64,000 bases of DNA from Runella slithyformis DSM 19594 (GTDB lineage Bacteria > Bacteroidota > Bacteroidia > Cytophagales > Spirosomataceae), in contig NC_015703.1 of assembly GCF_000218895.1 (NCBI RefSeq), forward strand, positions 6,213,001 through 6,277,000, in the 5' to 3' direction. The notes under the pieces were generated by a model. That model had not been told where the DNA came from and ran no database searches. It saw nothing but the letters and a program-made list of their open reading frames with translations. Below, piece after piece: positions 1-8,929 of this stretch (the stretch's first letter is position 1; every line of letters begins with the position of its first letter). Made by a program: the position numbers and the translations under genes.

Positions 1-1569
1 CACCCCTACGCTCGTCGATGCTTTCTGCTTTTTGGCCTGATGGGTATGCTGTTTCTGCTGACGACGGCTTTTACACCCAAAAAATCAACGGACGTCAATC
101 CTGCGCCTACTCAAAATGCTCTCATAGACTCCGTCGCCGTTGGGAAGCAACTCGCGCAGAAATACTGTCAAACCTGCCACCTCTTTCCCGAACCTTCCTT
201 AGCCGATCAAAAAACCTGGCGTACAAGCCTGCTCCCCAACATGGGCCTGCGCCTAGGCCTGAAAGACGCGGGCAAAAACCCCTACGCGGAATTGGCAGCA
301 GAAGATGAACGGATTTTACGTAAATTGAACGTCTATCCCGAAACGGCCCTGCTCTCCCGGGAAGAATGGTCATACATAGTCCGTTACTACGAAAAAGAGG
401 CCCCTGCTGAGCCTTTACCACAGAAGGCCCACGCCCCTATTTCAGAACAATTACCTCAATTTAAGGCTCTTGGCATCACCCTAAGCGAAACACCCGTTCC
501 GCAGACTACCTTATTAAAATACAACAAAAACACGTCGCAACTGTACGTTGGTGACGGCCGGAACGAAGTCTACGTGGTCGACAGCGCCTTTCAATTAACA
601 TCACTCTGGAGCGTAGACAGTCCGCCCGTCGATGTAGATTTTCCCAAAAATGCGAAGCCTCGTCTCCTGACCGTAGGTTCCTTTAAGCCTTCCGACCAAC
701 CCCGTGGACGGCTCATTACCCTCGATACTGCCACCACACCCACCACGATTTTTATTGACTCCCTGCCGCGCCCCGTCCAGTTTACGGTTGCCGACCTCAA
801 TCAGGATGGCAAAGAAGATGTCCTTTTTTGCGGATTTGGGCATAATGCCGGAAAGCTGTTTTGGTACGATGGCTTTGTGCCGACCAACGAGCACGTATTG
901 AAAGCCCTGCCCGGTGCGCGAAAAGTGGAAATCAGAGATTTTAATAACGACAAAAAACCCGACATCATGGTCCTTATGGCGCAGGCATGGGAAGGAGTAT
1001 CCATTTTCTATAATCAGGGCAACGGAAATTTTCGAGAGAAAACCGTGCTGCAATTCCCGCCCGCCTACGGAGTAAGTTATATTGAATCAGCGGACTTTAA
1101 CAACGATGGTTTTCCGGATATACTGCTGACCAACGGCGACAATTGGGATTATTCGGCTGTTCCCAAAAATTACCACGGCATTCGTATTTACCTCAACGAC
1201 GGCAAAGACAACTTCCGGGAAGCGTGGTTTTTTCCGCTGCACGGCACGAGTAAGGCCCTCGCCCGGGATTTTGACAACGACGGCGATTTGGACATTGCTG
1301 CCATTTCGTTCTATACCGATCTGGAGCGCCCGCAGCAGGGGTTTGTGTATTTATCCAACAAAGGCAAACTGAACTTTGAGGCTTTTTCCACCCCCGAAGC
1401 GGCCGCCGGCAAATGGCTGACCATGGAAGCCGCTGACTTTGATAAAGATGGCGATATTGACCTTGTACTGGGCTCCTATTTTCACAACGTAGGAGAACTG
1501 AGCAAATTGATCTTTAAGGGTATTCTCTCGTTTCCGCAATTACTGGTTTTGACCAATCAACAGAAATAG
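1..1569 (+). CDS. Heme-c domain plus FG-GAP/VCBS propeller protein, 5' end outside the window
   Basis: The frame is open to the first base of the window and codes for a basic/hydrophobic stretch that continues into the segment after the ATG at position 40. The true start and the beginning of a signal peptide therefore lie upstream. Counting from that ATG, a CxxCH heme-c site (CQTCH, C43 to H47) is followed by a cytochrome-like helix region with a possible Met ligand in LPNMGLRLG. From about residue 150 on come repeated FG-GAP/VCBS calcium-type loops (DLNQDGKED, DFNNDGFPD, DFDNDGDLD, DFDKDGDID), which form a beta-propeller. This suggests an exported electron-transfer or sensor protein; the substrate is unknown. 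A close paralogue lies at 13871-15373. A 7-bp hairpin with a T run follows the stop. Confidence 0.85.
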   Translation, partial: HPYARRCFLLFGLMGMLFLLTTAFTPKKSTDVNPAPTQNALIDSVAVGKQLAQKYCQTCHLFPEPSLADQKTWRTSLLPNMGLRLGLKDAGKNPYAELAAEDERILRKLNVYPETALLSREEWSYIVRYYEKEAPAEPLPQKAHAPISEQLPQFKALGITLSETPVPQTTLLKYNKNTSQLYVGDGRNEVYVVDSAFQLTSLWSVDSPPVDVDFPKNAKPRLLTVGSFKPSDQPRGRLITLDTATTPTTIFIDSLPRPVQFTVADLNQDGKEDVLFCGFGHNAGKLFWYDGFVPTNEHVLKALPGARKVEIRDFNNDKKPDIMVLMAQAWEGVSIFYNQGNGNFREKTVLQFPPAYGVSYIESADFNNDGFPDILLTNGDNWDYSAVPKNYHGIRIYLNDGKDNFREAWFFPLHGTSKALARDFDNDGDLDIAAISFYTDLERPQQGFVYLSNKGKLNFEAFSTPEAAAGKWLTMEAADFDKDGDIDLVLGSYFHNVGELSKLIFKGILSFPQLLVLTNQQK

Positions 1570-1586
1570 CCCGCGCTACCGGGTAA

Positions 1587-1609
1587 TTCCTGACCTTCAG
1601 GAACTTTTT
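1587..1609 (+). terminator. Rho-independent terminator after the heme/VCBS gene
   Basis: A 7-bp perfect stem (ttcctga/tcaggaa) with a 3-base loop is followed by cTTTTTc, 18 bases after the stop codon of the upstream gene. Confidence 0.7.
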
Positions 1610-1801
1610 CGTTAAGCTGTCTCCTTCCTTTCCTTAACCGACATAAATCCAAAGGTATCTCCCCTTCCATACGCGCCCCTTGACCGCCGCACATTTCTTA
1701 TTCAATCCCTGAAATCAGCGGGAGTATTTACTCTGGCACCTTTTGGGGAAGGGCAGTCTCCGGAAAAGCTCCAAACGGTACAGGATATCATCCGTCTTAT
1801 T

Positions 1802-2467
1802 TTGAAAGAGGGTGAATTGGCCGTCAAAAAAGTAACGGTCGATACCCTCAAATCCGGCAAGCCGGACCAACCCGTGACGGGCATTGTAACGACGATGTTT
1901 CCCACGATTCCGGTGATCGAAGAAGCCGTAAAACGCAACTCCAATTTCATCATAGCCCACGAACCGACTTTTTATAACCATCTTGATAATCCGGAATGGG
2001 TCCCCGACAATGCCGTGGTGAAGCAAAAGCAGCAGTTGCCGGAAAAGCACAAAATAGCGGTTTGGCGGTTTCATGACTATTGCCATTCCCTGTCGCCTGA
2101 TGCCATCAGCTACGGGGTAGCAAAGAAACTGAATTGGCTGCCTTATTTCAAAACGGGACAAAACATACTGACCCTGCCGACGCAGTCGTTACGACAGCTG
2201 GTTCAACACCTCAAATCATCGTTGGGCATTGAAGTGGCCGAAACCGAAAAGCCCGAAGTGCTCATTGTGGGCGAAGTGTCGGAATGGGAAACGGCCGAAT
2301 ACATCCGCGACGCCCGTGCGTTCGGCTCAAACATGGCTTTGATCGTACTGGGCCACGCTCAAAGTGAAGAACCCGGCATGGAGTGGTTTGTGGATTGGCT
2401 TCAACCCAAGCTCCCGAACCTGAAAGTGACCCACATTCCTTCCGGAAACCCGTTTGTCTGGCTCTAA
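1802..2467 (+). CDS. NIF3-like (DUF34) protein, true N-terminus uncertain
   Basis: The product resembles the Nif3-like dinuclear-metal proteins. Recognisable parts are TGIVTTMFPT, the metal-site region IIAHEPTFYNH, WRFHDYCHS and the C-terminal GHAQSEEPGMEWF. The biochemical role of this branch is unsettled. The first usable start is a TTG at 1802, but conserved-looking sequence (LQTVQDIIRLILKEG) precedes it in frame. The frame is open back to a TAA at 1613-1615 and encodes a twin-arginine segment (RRTFLIQSLKSAG, about 1685-1723). No in-frame ATG, GTG or TTG exists between 1613 and 1801, so an ATA (1643) or other rare start, or a lost start, is possible. The gene converges on the VOC gene with 1 base between the stops. 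Confidence 0.8.
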   Translation: MKEGELAVKKVTVDTLKSGKPDQPVTGIVTTMFPTIPVIEEAVKRNSNFIIAHEPTFYNHLDNPEWVPDNAVVKQKQQLPEKHKIAVWRFHDYCHSLSPDAISYGVAKKLNWLPYFKTGQNILTLPTQSLRQLVQHLKSSLGIEVAETEKPEVLIVGEVSEWETAEYIRDARAFGSNMALIVLGHAQSEEPGMEWFVDWLQPKLPNLKVTHIPSGNPFVWL

Positions 2468-2468
2468 G

Positions 2469-2849
2469 TCATTGGCGCTCGCCCAGGCAATAACAAAGAC
2501 CATCGGGAGCAACCACGAAGAACACTTTGTATGTAGGTCCGTAACTTTGAAAAGTGAAGTTGGGTTCTTCCTGCGCAAGTCCGTTGGCTCTCAGTTCGGC
2601 AAAGGCATTGTCGGCATTGTCTACCTCAAAAAAGCAACCGTCTTGGGTCGGGTCGCCGCCGTTTTCGGCCAAACCTATTTGAATACCGTCGCGTTCAAGT
2701 ACGGCCGACTTTACGGGAGCCTCACTGCGCGATACCACTTGAAAGCCCATGACGGTTTCATAAAAAGGAATCGCGCCCTCTATTTTGGCCACGGACAGGT
2801 TGAGCGGGTCTTTTTGGTAAGGCCAAACGTTTTTGAAAGTTGATTTCAT
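2469..2849 (-). CDS. VOC (glyoxalase/bleomycin-resistance) superfamily protein
   Basis: This 126-residue single-domain protein shows the beta-alpha-beta-beta-beta VOC pattern: an opening strand ending in AIPFYETVMGF, a middle segment DGIQIGLAENGG, and a closing segment VFFVVAPDGLCYCLGE. Family members bind a divalent metal and act as isomerases, dioxygenases or binding proteins; nothing here identifies a substrate. It starts 12 bases downstream of nagA on the same strand, so the two are probably co-transcribed. It could be a general lyase-type VOC protein without a dedicated link to amino sugars. Confidence 0.8.
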   Translation of the reverse strand: MKSTFKNVWPYQKDPLNLSVAKIEGAIPFYETVMGFQVVSRSEAPVKSAVLERDGIQIGLAENGGDPTQDGCFFEVDNADNAFAELRANGLAQEEPNFTFQSYGPTYKVFFVVAPDGLCYCLGERQ

Positions 2850-2861
2850 GGATATAACTGA

Positions 2862-3986
2862 TTATTGTTCTTCCCCAATAATTCCCACCACTCGCTGCTC
2901 CTCATCCAACACCACTAACACAGACGAATACCCCGCTTTGATTCGGCCCAATCGATCTCCTACCCCAAGATGCTGAGCGGGATACAGCGAAGCCATACGA
3001 AAGGCTTCGTCTTTAGGGATGCCCACGTGGTGAATGCAGTTACGCACAGCGTCGAGGAGCGTGATGGCCGATCCGGCGAGTTTGCCTTCATCGTTGAGCA
3101 GGCGGTGGCCGTCGTAGTTGGCCGTAAAATCTTCAAACTCAAAACGCATGGGCTCAATTTTAGCCAGGGTCGCATCCGAAATCAGAAACAGACGCTCACG
3201 CATGAGTTGCTTGGCAATGCGCACCGTGGCAAAATCACAATGGTAGCCGTCCACAATGATGCTTGCATTGACCGTAGGCGTATCCCAAATGGCCGTCACC
3301 ACGCCCGGTTCACGGCTTTCAAACGGACGCATGGCGTTGTAGAGGTGCGTGGCCAATTGAATACCGCCGGTAAAATATTCCCCGGATTGCCGGTACGTGG
3401 CGTTGGTATGGCCCAACGACAGGATAATGTCACTTTCCTGCAACAGGTGCAGCAGTTCTTCAGGCCAAATTTCGGGCGCAATCGTCATGACGGTCAACAG
3501 CCCTTCGCTGTGCGCAATGATCTCGGCAATCTCGGCTTTGGTCGGTACGCGTACGGCCGTGGCACTGTGGGCTCCGCGTTTGGTGAAATTAATGAACGGC
3601 CCTTCAATGTGCAGGCCCAAAACGCCCGTATTGCCCGCCGCAATGTACGCCTTTGTGACTTCGATGGCTTTCAGGATCCGCTCGTGTGAGGTCGAATACA
3701 GCGTGGGCACCAGCGCAACGGTTCCGTCGCTGCGGTGTGTTTCAACGATATCATTCAGTGACTCTTCCGACAGATCACGGACAAAAAAGCCCGTCTTACC
3801 GCCGTACAATTGCAGGTCGACCAATCCGGGGATCAGGTCATGTCCCTGTAGATCAGTGGTGGGTACATCCGCGGGAACATCCTCCTGAAGGACTACGTCG
3901 ATAATGATGTCATTTTCAATCAAAACGGCATGATTGGTTAAAACCTCTTCGCCGGTATAAATGGTGCAGTGGGTAAGTGCGCGCAT
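2862..3986 (-). CDS. nagA: N-acetylglucosamine-6-phosphate deacetylase
   Basis: NagA removes the acetyl group from GlcNAc-6-phosphate in amino-sugar catabolism and cell-wall recycling. The 374-residue length is normal. Visible motifs are the entry to the amidohydrolase barrel (IPGLVDLQLYGG), the metal-ligand glutamate in GLHIEGPFI, the His in SLGHTNAT, the substrate-binding HLYNAMRPFESREPG, and the catalytic aspartate in LISDATL. It begins at an ATG 67 bases from the divergently transcribed DegT-type aminotransferase and is followed after 12 bases by the VOC gene. A perfect 13-bp inverted repeat lies in the divergent promoter region. Confidence 0.92.
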   Translation of the reverse strand: MRALTHCTIYTGEEVLTNHAVLIENDIIIDVVLQEDVPADVPTTDLQGHDLIPGLVDLQLYGGKTGFFVRDLSEESLNDIVETHRSDGTVALVPTLYSTSHERILKAIEVTKAYIAAGNTGVLGLHIEGPFINFTKRGAHSATAVRVPTKAEIAEIIAHSEGLLTVMTIAPEIWPEELLHLLQESDIILSLGHTNATYRQSGEYFTGGIQLATHLYNAMRPFESREPGVVTAIWDTPTVNASIIVDGYHCDFATVRIAKQLMRERLFLISDATLAKIEPMRFEFEDFTANYDGHRLLNDEGKLAGSAITLLDAVRNCIHHVGIPKDEAFRMASLYPAQHLGVGDRLGRIKAGYSSVLVVLDEEQRVVGIIGEEQ

Positions 3987-4007
3987 CGATCAGTGGATTT
4001 TTTTGGG

Positions 4008-4041
4008 AACTTCCCGAAAGATGTAGAACTTTCGGGAAGTT
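4008..4041. repeat. Perfect 13-bp inverted repeat between divergent nagA and aminotransferase genes
   Basis: The arms 4008-4020 (aacttcccgaaag) and 4029-4041 are exact reverse complements around an 8-base loop. The repeat lies between two divergent start codons, so it could be an operator or a dispersed palindrome. It resembles the palindrome at 29236-29268, which has the same purine-rich ggaa(a)gtt arms. It lacks a T run in either direction fitting a terminator for the flanking genes. Confidence 0.75.
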
Positions 4042-4053
4042 TTCCAACGAACA

Positions 4054-5184
4054 ATGAATAAAATTTGGCTTTCCTCTCCGCATCTGAGCGGACACGAACA
4101 AAAATACGTACAGGAGGCTTTTGCGGCCAACTGGATCGCCCCGCTTGGTCCCAATGTTGACGGTTTTGAACAGGACCTTTGCCGATACACCGGCACTGCA
4201 CATGCCGCCGCCCTTTCTTCCGGTACGGCAGCGCTGCATCTGGCATTGGTTATGCTTGGGGTCGGGCAGAATGACGTCGTTCTGTGTCAGTCGTTTACCT
4301 TTGCCGCTTCCGCCAACCCCATTGTCTATCAGGGCGCGGTGCCCGTTTTTGTAGATTCGGAACCTGAAACATGGAACATTGGTCCGAATGCCTTGGAAAC
4401 GGCCATTAAAGCCGAAAAAGCGAAAGGGAAAAAAGTCAAAGCGGTCATTGCAGTGCATTTATACGGAATGCCGGCGAAAATGCACGAAATTCAGGAGCTC
4501 TGTCGCCTGCACGATATCCCACTCATTGAAGATGCCGCCGAGGCACTGGGGGCTTCATACCACGGCCAAAAAATGGGGAGTTTTGGATTGTTGAATGTGC
4601 TTTCCTTCAACGGCAATAAGATCATCACGACCTCCGGCGGCGGAGCGCTGCTTTCCGACAATGAAGCCTTTATTCAAAAAGCCCGTTTTCTGGCTACGCA
4701 AGCCCGCGACAATGCGCCCCATTATCAGCATTCCGAGATCGGCTACAACTACCGTCTGAGTAATATCTGCGCGGGCATCGGACGCGGGCAAATGGAAGTC
4801 ATTGATGAGCGCGTGGCTCAACGCCGCGCTAACTTTGCGTTTTATAGCCGTGAATTGGCCGCCAGTGAAGGCATCCGTTTTCAGCCCGAAGCCGAGGGCA
4901 GTTATTCGAATCGTTGGCTGAGCTGTTTTATCATTGATCCTCTCCAAACAGGAGGGGTCACACGGGAAAATATACGATTGGCATTGGCTGCCGAAAACAT
5001 TGAGGCGAGACCACTTTGGAAGCCGATGCACCTACAGCCGGTCTTTGCCGGGGCACCCTATTACGGAGGCAAGGTCGCTGAAAAACTTTTTCAGGACGGA
5101 CTGTGTCTGCCTTCAGGTTCCAATCTGACCGAGGAAGACTTGGGCAGGGTGGTGACCTGTATCAAAAAGGGTTTACAAGCCTAA
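4054..5184 (+). CDS. DegT/DnrJ/EryC1/StrS family PLP-dependent aminotransferase
   Basis: The product has the fold-type I sugar-aminotransferase pattern: SSGTAALHLAL binding phosphate (residues 55-65), the PLP-contacting aspartate D160 in IEDAAEALGA, and the Schiff-base lysine K189 in SFNGNKIITTSGGG. The family aminates keto-sugar nucleotides for glycans, O-antigen or protein glycosylation. The 376-residue length is typical. No other sugar-nucleotide genes are adjacent, so the exact sugar cannot be inferred. The gene is divergent from nagA and convergent with the aldo/keto reductase gene, with a long hairpin between the latter two. Confidence 0.9.
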   Translation: MNKIWLSSPHLSGHEQKYVQEAFAANWIAPLGPNVDGFEQDLCRYTGTAHAAALSSGTAALHLALVMLGVGQNDVVLCQSFTFAASANPIVYQGAVPVFVDSEPETWNIGPNALETAIKAEKAKGKKVKAVIAVHLYGMPAKMHEIQELCRLHDIPLIEDAAEALGASYHGQKMGSFGLLNVLSFNGNKIITTSGGGALLSDNEAFIQKARFLATQARDNAPHYQHSEIGYNYRLSNICAGIGRGQMEVIDERVAQRRANFAFYSRELAASEGIRFQPEAEGSYSNRWLSCFIIDPLQTGGVTRENIRLALAAENIEARPLWKPMHLQPVFAGAPYYGGKVAEKLFQDGLCLPSGSNLTEEDLGRVVTCIKKGLQA

Positions 5185-5186
5185 AA

Positions 5187-5249
5187 TAACGTCGGCGAGG
5201 GCTGCGCGTCCCGGTTTGAAACCCACAGTGGAACTGCTCGCCGACGTTA
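5187..5249. terminator. Bidirectional stem-loop between convergent genes
   Basis: The 13-base arms 5187-5199 and 5237-5249 (taacgtcggcgag and its exact complement) enclose a 37-base loop that can form a small inner hairpin (ggttt/aaacc). The element starts 2 bases after the aminotransferase stop and ends 7 bases before the reductase stop on the other strand. The T-rich tail is weak, so the terminator role is inferred. Confidence 0.55.
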
Positions 5250-5256
5250 GCCATTT

Positions 5257-6069
5257 TCAATATTCCGTCGGGTCATCGGCTACGCGGGTATTATCGTGCC
5301 AGGTATTCATCTCGGCCATGTCTTCGGTCGAAAGTGTAAAGTCAAATACATCAATATTGGCCGCCAAACGGCTCTTGGACACAGATTTAGGAATAGTAAT
5401 GGCACTCTGCTGCAATGACCACCGGATCAATACCTGAAAGGTGCTTTTACCGTATTTTTCGGCGAGTTGAACCAATCTCGGATCGTTGGCTTTCAGGCCG
5501 CGCACCAAAGGGGCATAGCCTTCCACCTGAATGCCCCGCTGACGGCAATAGGCCAGTTGCTCGGGCAAATAGCAATACGGACTCAATTCAAACTGATTCA
5601 CGGCAGGAATGATTTCCGCCTCCGGCCATAATTCCTCAAAATGAGGAATGTAGTAATTGGAAACTCCGATGGCGCGTGCTTTGCCCTCTGCGTAGATTTT
5701 CTCCAAGGCTTTCCACGTTGCAAGGCGATGCTCTTTCACAGGCCAGTGAATCAGATACAGATCTACATAGTCGGTGTTCAATTGACGAAGACTTTCTTCA
5801 AAAGCCCGCAGGGTAGGCTCAAACCCCTGATCGCCGTTTTGCACTTTGGTCGTAACAAAAATCTCTTCTCTCGACAGTCCGCTCGCGCGCATGGCCTGCC
5901 CCACTTCACGCTCATTTTTATATGCCGCTGCCGTATCTACAAGCCGATACCCTAATTCAAACGCCCACAATACCGCCTGTTTGATGTCTTGGTCGGGTTG
6001 CGGGTCGTAGATACCCAGTCCAAGTTGCGGCATGGTAATGCCATTATTAAGCGTAATAAGCGGAATCAT
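5257..6069 (-). CDS. Aldo/keto reductase
   Basis: This NADPH-dependent carbonyl reductase is of the 2,5-diketogluconate-reductase type. The complete catalytic tetrad of the family is visible: D45, Y50 (in VDTAAAYKNE), K75 (FVTTKV) and H108 (LYLIHWP). The cofactor-binding C-terminal segment ITIPKSVSKSRL is also present. The 270-residue length is usual. The substrate is not predictable from sequence. It is divergent from the M48 protease gene, with a 200-base spacer, and appears to be transcribed alone. Confidence 0.92.
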   Translation of the reverse strand: MIPLITLNNGITMPQLGLGIYDPQPDQDIKQAVLWAFELGYRLVDTAAAYKNEREVGQAMRASGLSREEIFVTTKVQNGDQGFEPTLRAFEESLRQLNTDYVDLYLIHWPVKEHRLATWKALEKIYAEGKARAIGVSNYYIPHFEELWPEAEIIPAVNQFELSPYCYLPEQLAYCRQRGIQVEGYAPLVRGLKANDPRLVQLAEKYGKSTFQVLIRWSLQQSAITIPKSVSKSRLAANIDVFDFTLSTEDMAEMNTWHDNTRVADDPTEY

Positions 6070-6269
6070 GCAGCGGTACGTTTTTTTAGGAGCGAAAATA
6101 GATTTTTACCGTAATAATATCTCTCCAAAAATAAGGTTTTTTACCCGCTTCGCCATCCCCGCGCTGTTTTCGGGAAAACATTTTTTAAACTTGTACCCAA
6201 AAGTGACATTTTAGCGCCTGAAGCGTCAACAACGAAATACGTTCAATCCTTTTTTTACCACTGCTTTGT

Positions 6270-7745
6270 ATGAAAACACCCCTTCGATTTCATTGGATTT
6301 TTCTCTTTATCGGAACGATCTTTTTACCATCCTGCTCACGTAACCCTGTGACGGGAAAACGGGAGATTATTCTGATGTCTACCGATCAGGAAATTGCGCT
6401 GGGTCAGCAATCTCACCCTTCCATCGTTGCCTCTATGGGCTTGTATGAAGATAAAAAATTACAAAGTTTTATTACCGAAAAGGGCATGGCCATGGCCAAG
6501 ATCTCGCACCGTCCCGATCTTCCGTATCAATTCAACATCATTGATTCTCCCGTGGTCAATGCGTTTGCGGTGCCGGGAGGCTACGTTTATTTTACCCGCG
6601 GCATCATGGCGCATTTCAACAACGAAGCTGAGTTTGCGGGGGTTTTGGGCCACGAGATCGGCCACGTAACGGCACGGCACTCGGCACGGCAGCAAACCAG
6701 TCAAATTTTGGGCACCGTGGGCTTGATTGCCGGCATGGCCATTTCGCCTAAGTTTGCTCAATTCGGCGAGCAGGCCATGCAGGGCCTGCAAATGCTGATG
6801 CTCAGCTACAGCCGCGCGCACGAATCGGAATCTGATAAGATCGGAGTGGAATATTCAAGCAAAGTAGGTTACGATGCCCACCAAATGGCCAACTTCTTCG
6901 GCACCATCAAGCGTATTTCCGACAACGCAGGCCAATCTATTCCCAACATCATGTCGACCCACCCCGATCCGGGCGACCGATTCAATAATGTTCACGCCAT
7001 GGCCAAAGATTGGCAGGATAAAAATGCGGGCAACTACGCCGTAAATCGCGACAGCTATTTACAAATGATCAACGGCATTATCTATGGAGAAGACCCCAAA
7101 CAGGGATTTGTGGAAAACAACGTTTTTTATCACCCCGAGTTGCGTTTTCAGTTTCCCGTTCCCGCCGAGTGGCAAACCCAAAACTCACCTGCTCAGGTCG
7201 TATTGGCCCCGAAGGATGGAAAATCAGGCATTCTGTTTAACGTGGCCGAAAGTAAAACCCTGGATTCGGCGGCCCAAAATGTGGTAAAACAGTACAATTT
7301 TAAAGTACTTGAATCGACCAAAAAGACCATCCACGGCAACCCGGCCATCGTGATGATATCGCAGCAAATCCAACAACAGCAGCAGGGACAGGCCCAACAA
7401 CCTCAAACCCCTGCCAATACGGTGCAGGTAGGCACGTGGCTTATCCAGTACAACGGATTGATCTATGCCATCCATGGCTTATCCACCGCTGACGTTTTTG
7501 CGTCGCTGTATCCCACGTTTAAAAATACGGCCGAAAATTTTCGCTCGCTGAGCGATCCGGATAAACTGAACCGCAAGCCGGAACGCATACTTGTGAAGAG
7601 CGCCCCGCGCAATGGTACATTTAAAGAAATCATGAACACATTGGGAATGCCTGATAAACGTTTGGAAGAACTCGGCGTAGTCAACAGCATGAAAGCCGAC
7701 ACCCCGATCCAGAAGGGAATGTTGTTGAAAGTAATTGGAAAATAA
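6270..7745 (+). CDS. M48-family metalloprotease, lipoprotein
   Basis: A lipoprotein signal ends at C22 (FLPSC). The M48 zinc-protease core follows: HEIGH at residues 128-132 and a third zinc ligand in the HESESDKIGVEY segment. Periplasmic proteins of this type (BepA/YfgC and Loi-like) take part in outer-membrane quality control. The middle of the protein carries a Gln-rich linker (QQQQQGQAQQPQ). A C-terminal domain ending MLLKVIGK resembles the region found in Bacteroidota M48 proteins where the mature chain binds partners or peptidoglycan; that assignment is weak. It is convergent with dprA, with a purine/pyrimidine-rich hairpin between them. Confidence 0.9.
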   Translation: MKTPLRFHWIFLFIGTIFLPSCSRNPVTGKREIILMSTDQEIALGQQSHPSIVASMGLYEDKKLQSFITEKGMAMAKISHRPDLPYQFNIIDSPVVNAFAVPGGYVYFTRGIMAHFNNEAEFAGVLGHEIGHVTARHSARQQTSQILGTVGLIAGMAISPKFAQFGEQAMQGLQMLMLSYSRAHESESDKIGVEYSSKVGYDAHQMANFFGTIKRISDNAGQSIPNIMSTHPDPGDRFNNVHAMAKDWQDKNAGNYAVNRDSYLQMINGIIYGEDPKQGFVENNVFYHPELRFQFPVPAEWQTQNSPAQVVLAPKDGKSGILFNVAESKTLDSAAQNVVKQYNFKVLESTKKTIHGNPAIVMISQQIQQQQQGQAQQPQTPANTVQVGTWLIQYNGLIYAIHGLSTADVFASLYPTFKNTAENFRSLSDPDKLNRKPERILVKSAPRNGTFKEIMNTLGMPDKRLEELGVVNSMKADTPIQKGMLLKVIGK

Positions 7746-7758
7746 GAAGCGAGAAAGT

Positions 7759-7821
7759 AGTGAGGAGACAGAAGCGAGGAGTGAGTAGGTTTTAAACAAT
7801 TCTCACTACTCGCTCCTCACT
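7759..7821. terminator. Hairpin from short repeats between M48 protease gene and dprA
   Basis: The arms 7776-7788 and 7806-7818 pair over 13 bases with one G-U. An alternative 9-bp pairing uses 7759-7767 with 7813-7821, because the left side holds two related purine-rich copies (agtgaggag and gaggagtgag). It lies between convergent stop codons, so it probably acts as a terminator. Confidence 0.5.
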
Positions 7822-7831
7822 CCTAAAAAAT

Positions 7832-8920
7832 CTACCCCAGCGTATATCGCTTACCCGGCAGGGAGCGCACATAGCCCTGCAATTCAAGATTGAGAAGTAA
7901 CGTCGCCAACTTACCCGTCGATACCTGACTCTCCCACGACAGACTGTCGATGTGCATTTCTCCCTTTTGGCGCAGCAACGATACAATCTGACTTTCTTCC
8001 AGGGTAAAATGTTCGGGTAATGCATTTTTTTCGGATGATTTGTCCGACAGCCAACTCAGGGATTCGAGCAGATTCTCTACGCCCGTAAAAATCTGCGCTT
8101 TGTTGGCACTGATCAGGTTATTCGGCCCGATGGAATAGGGATTGGAAAGGTTACCGGGCACCGCAAAAACGTCTCTATTGTAGTTATTGGCAAACTCTGC
8201 CGTCAGCAGCCCCCCTCCCCGCTTGGCCGATTCCACGACAATGACCGCGTCTGACAGGCCCGCGATGATACGATTCCGCGCGGGAAACCGCATCGGGTCA
8301 GGCTTGGTTCCCATACAATATTCCGTAACGATGCCACCATTGGCTTCCATCTCAATCGCGGTTTTAGAATGACTGTCGGGATACACTACATCTATGCCTG
8401 TGGCCATCACGCCAATGGTTGGAATACGGCTTCGCACGCTGGCCCGGTGCGCCGAAATATCAATGCCATAGGCCAATCCGCTTACGATGGTAACACCATG
8501 ATTTAGAAGCCCTTCCACGATCTGCTCTGTGATATTACGGCCATAATCCGTTGCTTTTCGGGTACCGACCAGCGAGACAAAACGTCCGGTGTTAAAATCA
8601 ATACTGCCTTTGGTATAGAGCAACACGGGCGCGTCGTACAATGATTTGAGACGTTGCGGAAAGACCACATCAGTGTAGAAAACCACACCGGCGTTTATTT
8701 TCGCCAATTTTTGCAGTTCGCTTTCAGCTGATCTTAATCCTTCTTTCTGTAAGATCGTCCGTGCCAACGCCTCCCCTACGCCCGTCACACGGATCAACGT
8801 TTTAAAATTGGCCTCAAACACTTTTTGCGCATCACCGAAGTGCGCGATCAAATACCGAATCAGTACTCCCCCCAAGCCGGGCGTCAGATGTAAGCCCAGC
8901 TGATATAAACGTTGGTCCAT
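7832..8920 (-). CDS. dprA: DNA-processing protein DprA/Smf
   Basis: DprA binds incoming single-stranded DNA and loads RecA during natural transformation. The product has an N-terminal helix-hairpin-helix-like region, then the Rossmann-like core with SLVGTRKATDYG, VSGLAYGIDISAHRAS, VMATGIDVVYP and the GGGLLTAEFANNYNRDVFAVPG segment. A C-terminal winged-helix region (about residues 300-362) is also present. The 362-residue length is usual. It is the last gene of a likely four-gene minus-strand operon, 9 bases after the glutamate-synthase-like gene. A comEC homologue in the same window (43564-45621) fits a competence capacity, but no pilus genes are nearby. Confidence 0.95.
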   Translation of the reverse strand: MDQRLYQLGLHLTPGLGGVLIRYLIAHFGDAQKVFEANFKTLIRVTGVGEALARTILQKEGLRSAESELQKLAKINAGVVFYTDVVFPQRLKSLYDAPVLLYTKGSIDFNTGRFVSLVGTRKATDYGRNITEQIVEGLLNHGVTIVSGLAYGIDISAHRASVRSRIPTIGVMATGIDVVYPDSHSKTAIEMEANGGIVTEYCMGTKPDPMRFPARNRIIAGLSDAVIVVESAKRGGGLLTAEFANNYNRDVFAVPGNLSNPYSIGPNNLISANKAQIFTGVENLLESLSWLSDKSSEKNALPEHFTLEESQIVSLLRQKGEMHIDSLSWESQVSTGKLATLLLNLELQGYVRSLPGKRYTLG

Positions 8921-8929
8921 AAAATTTGT

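Noticed and set aside
2970-3689. Long open frame antisense to nagA
   Set aside because: It is fully covered by nagA, which has clear catalytic motifs; the antisense translation shows no domain.
4008-4041. Terminator for nagA or the aminotransferase gene
   Set aside because: It lies between divergent starts, not after a stop codon, and has no U-rich tail for either gene.
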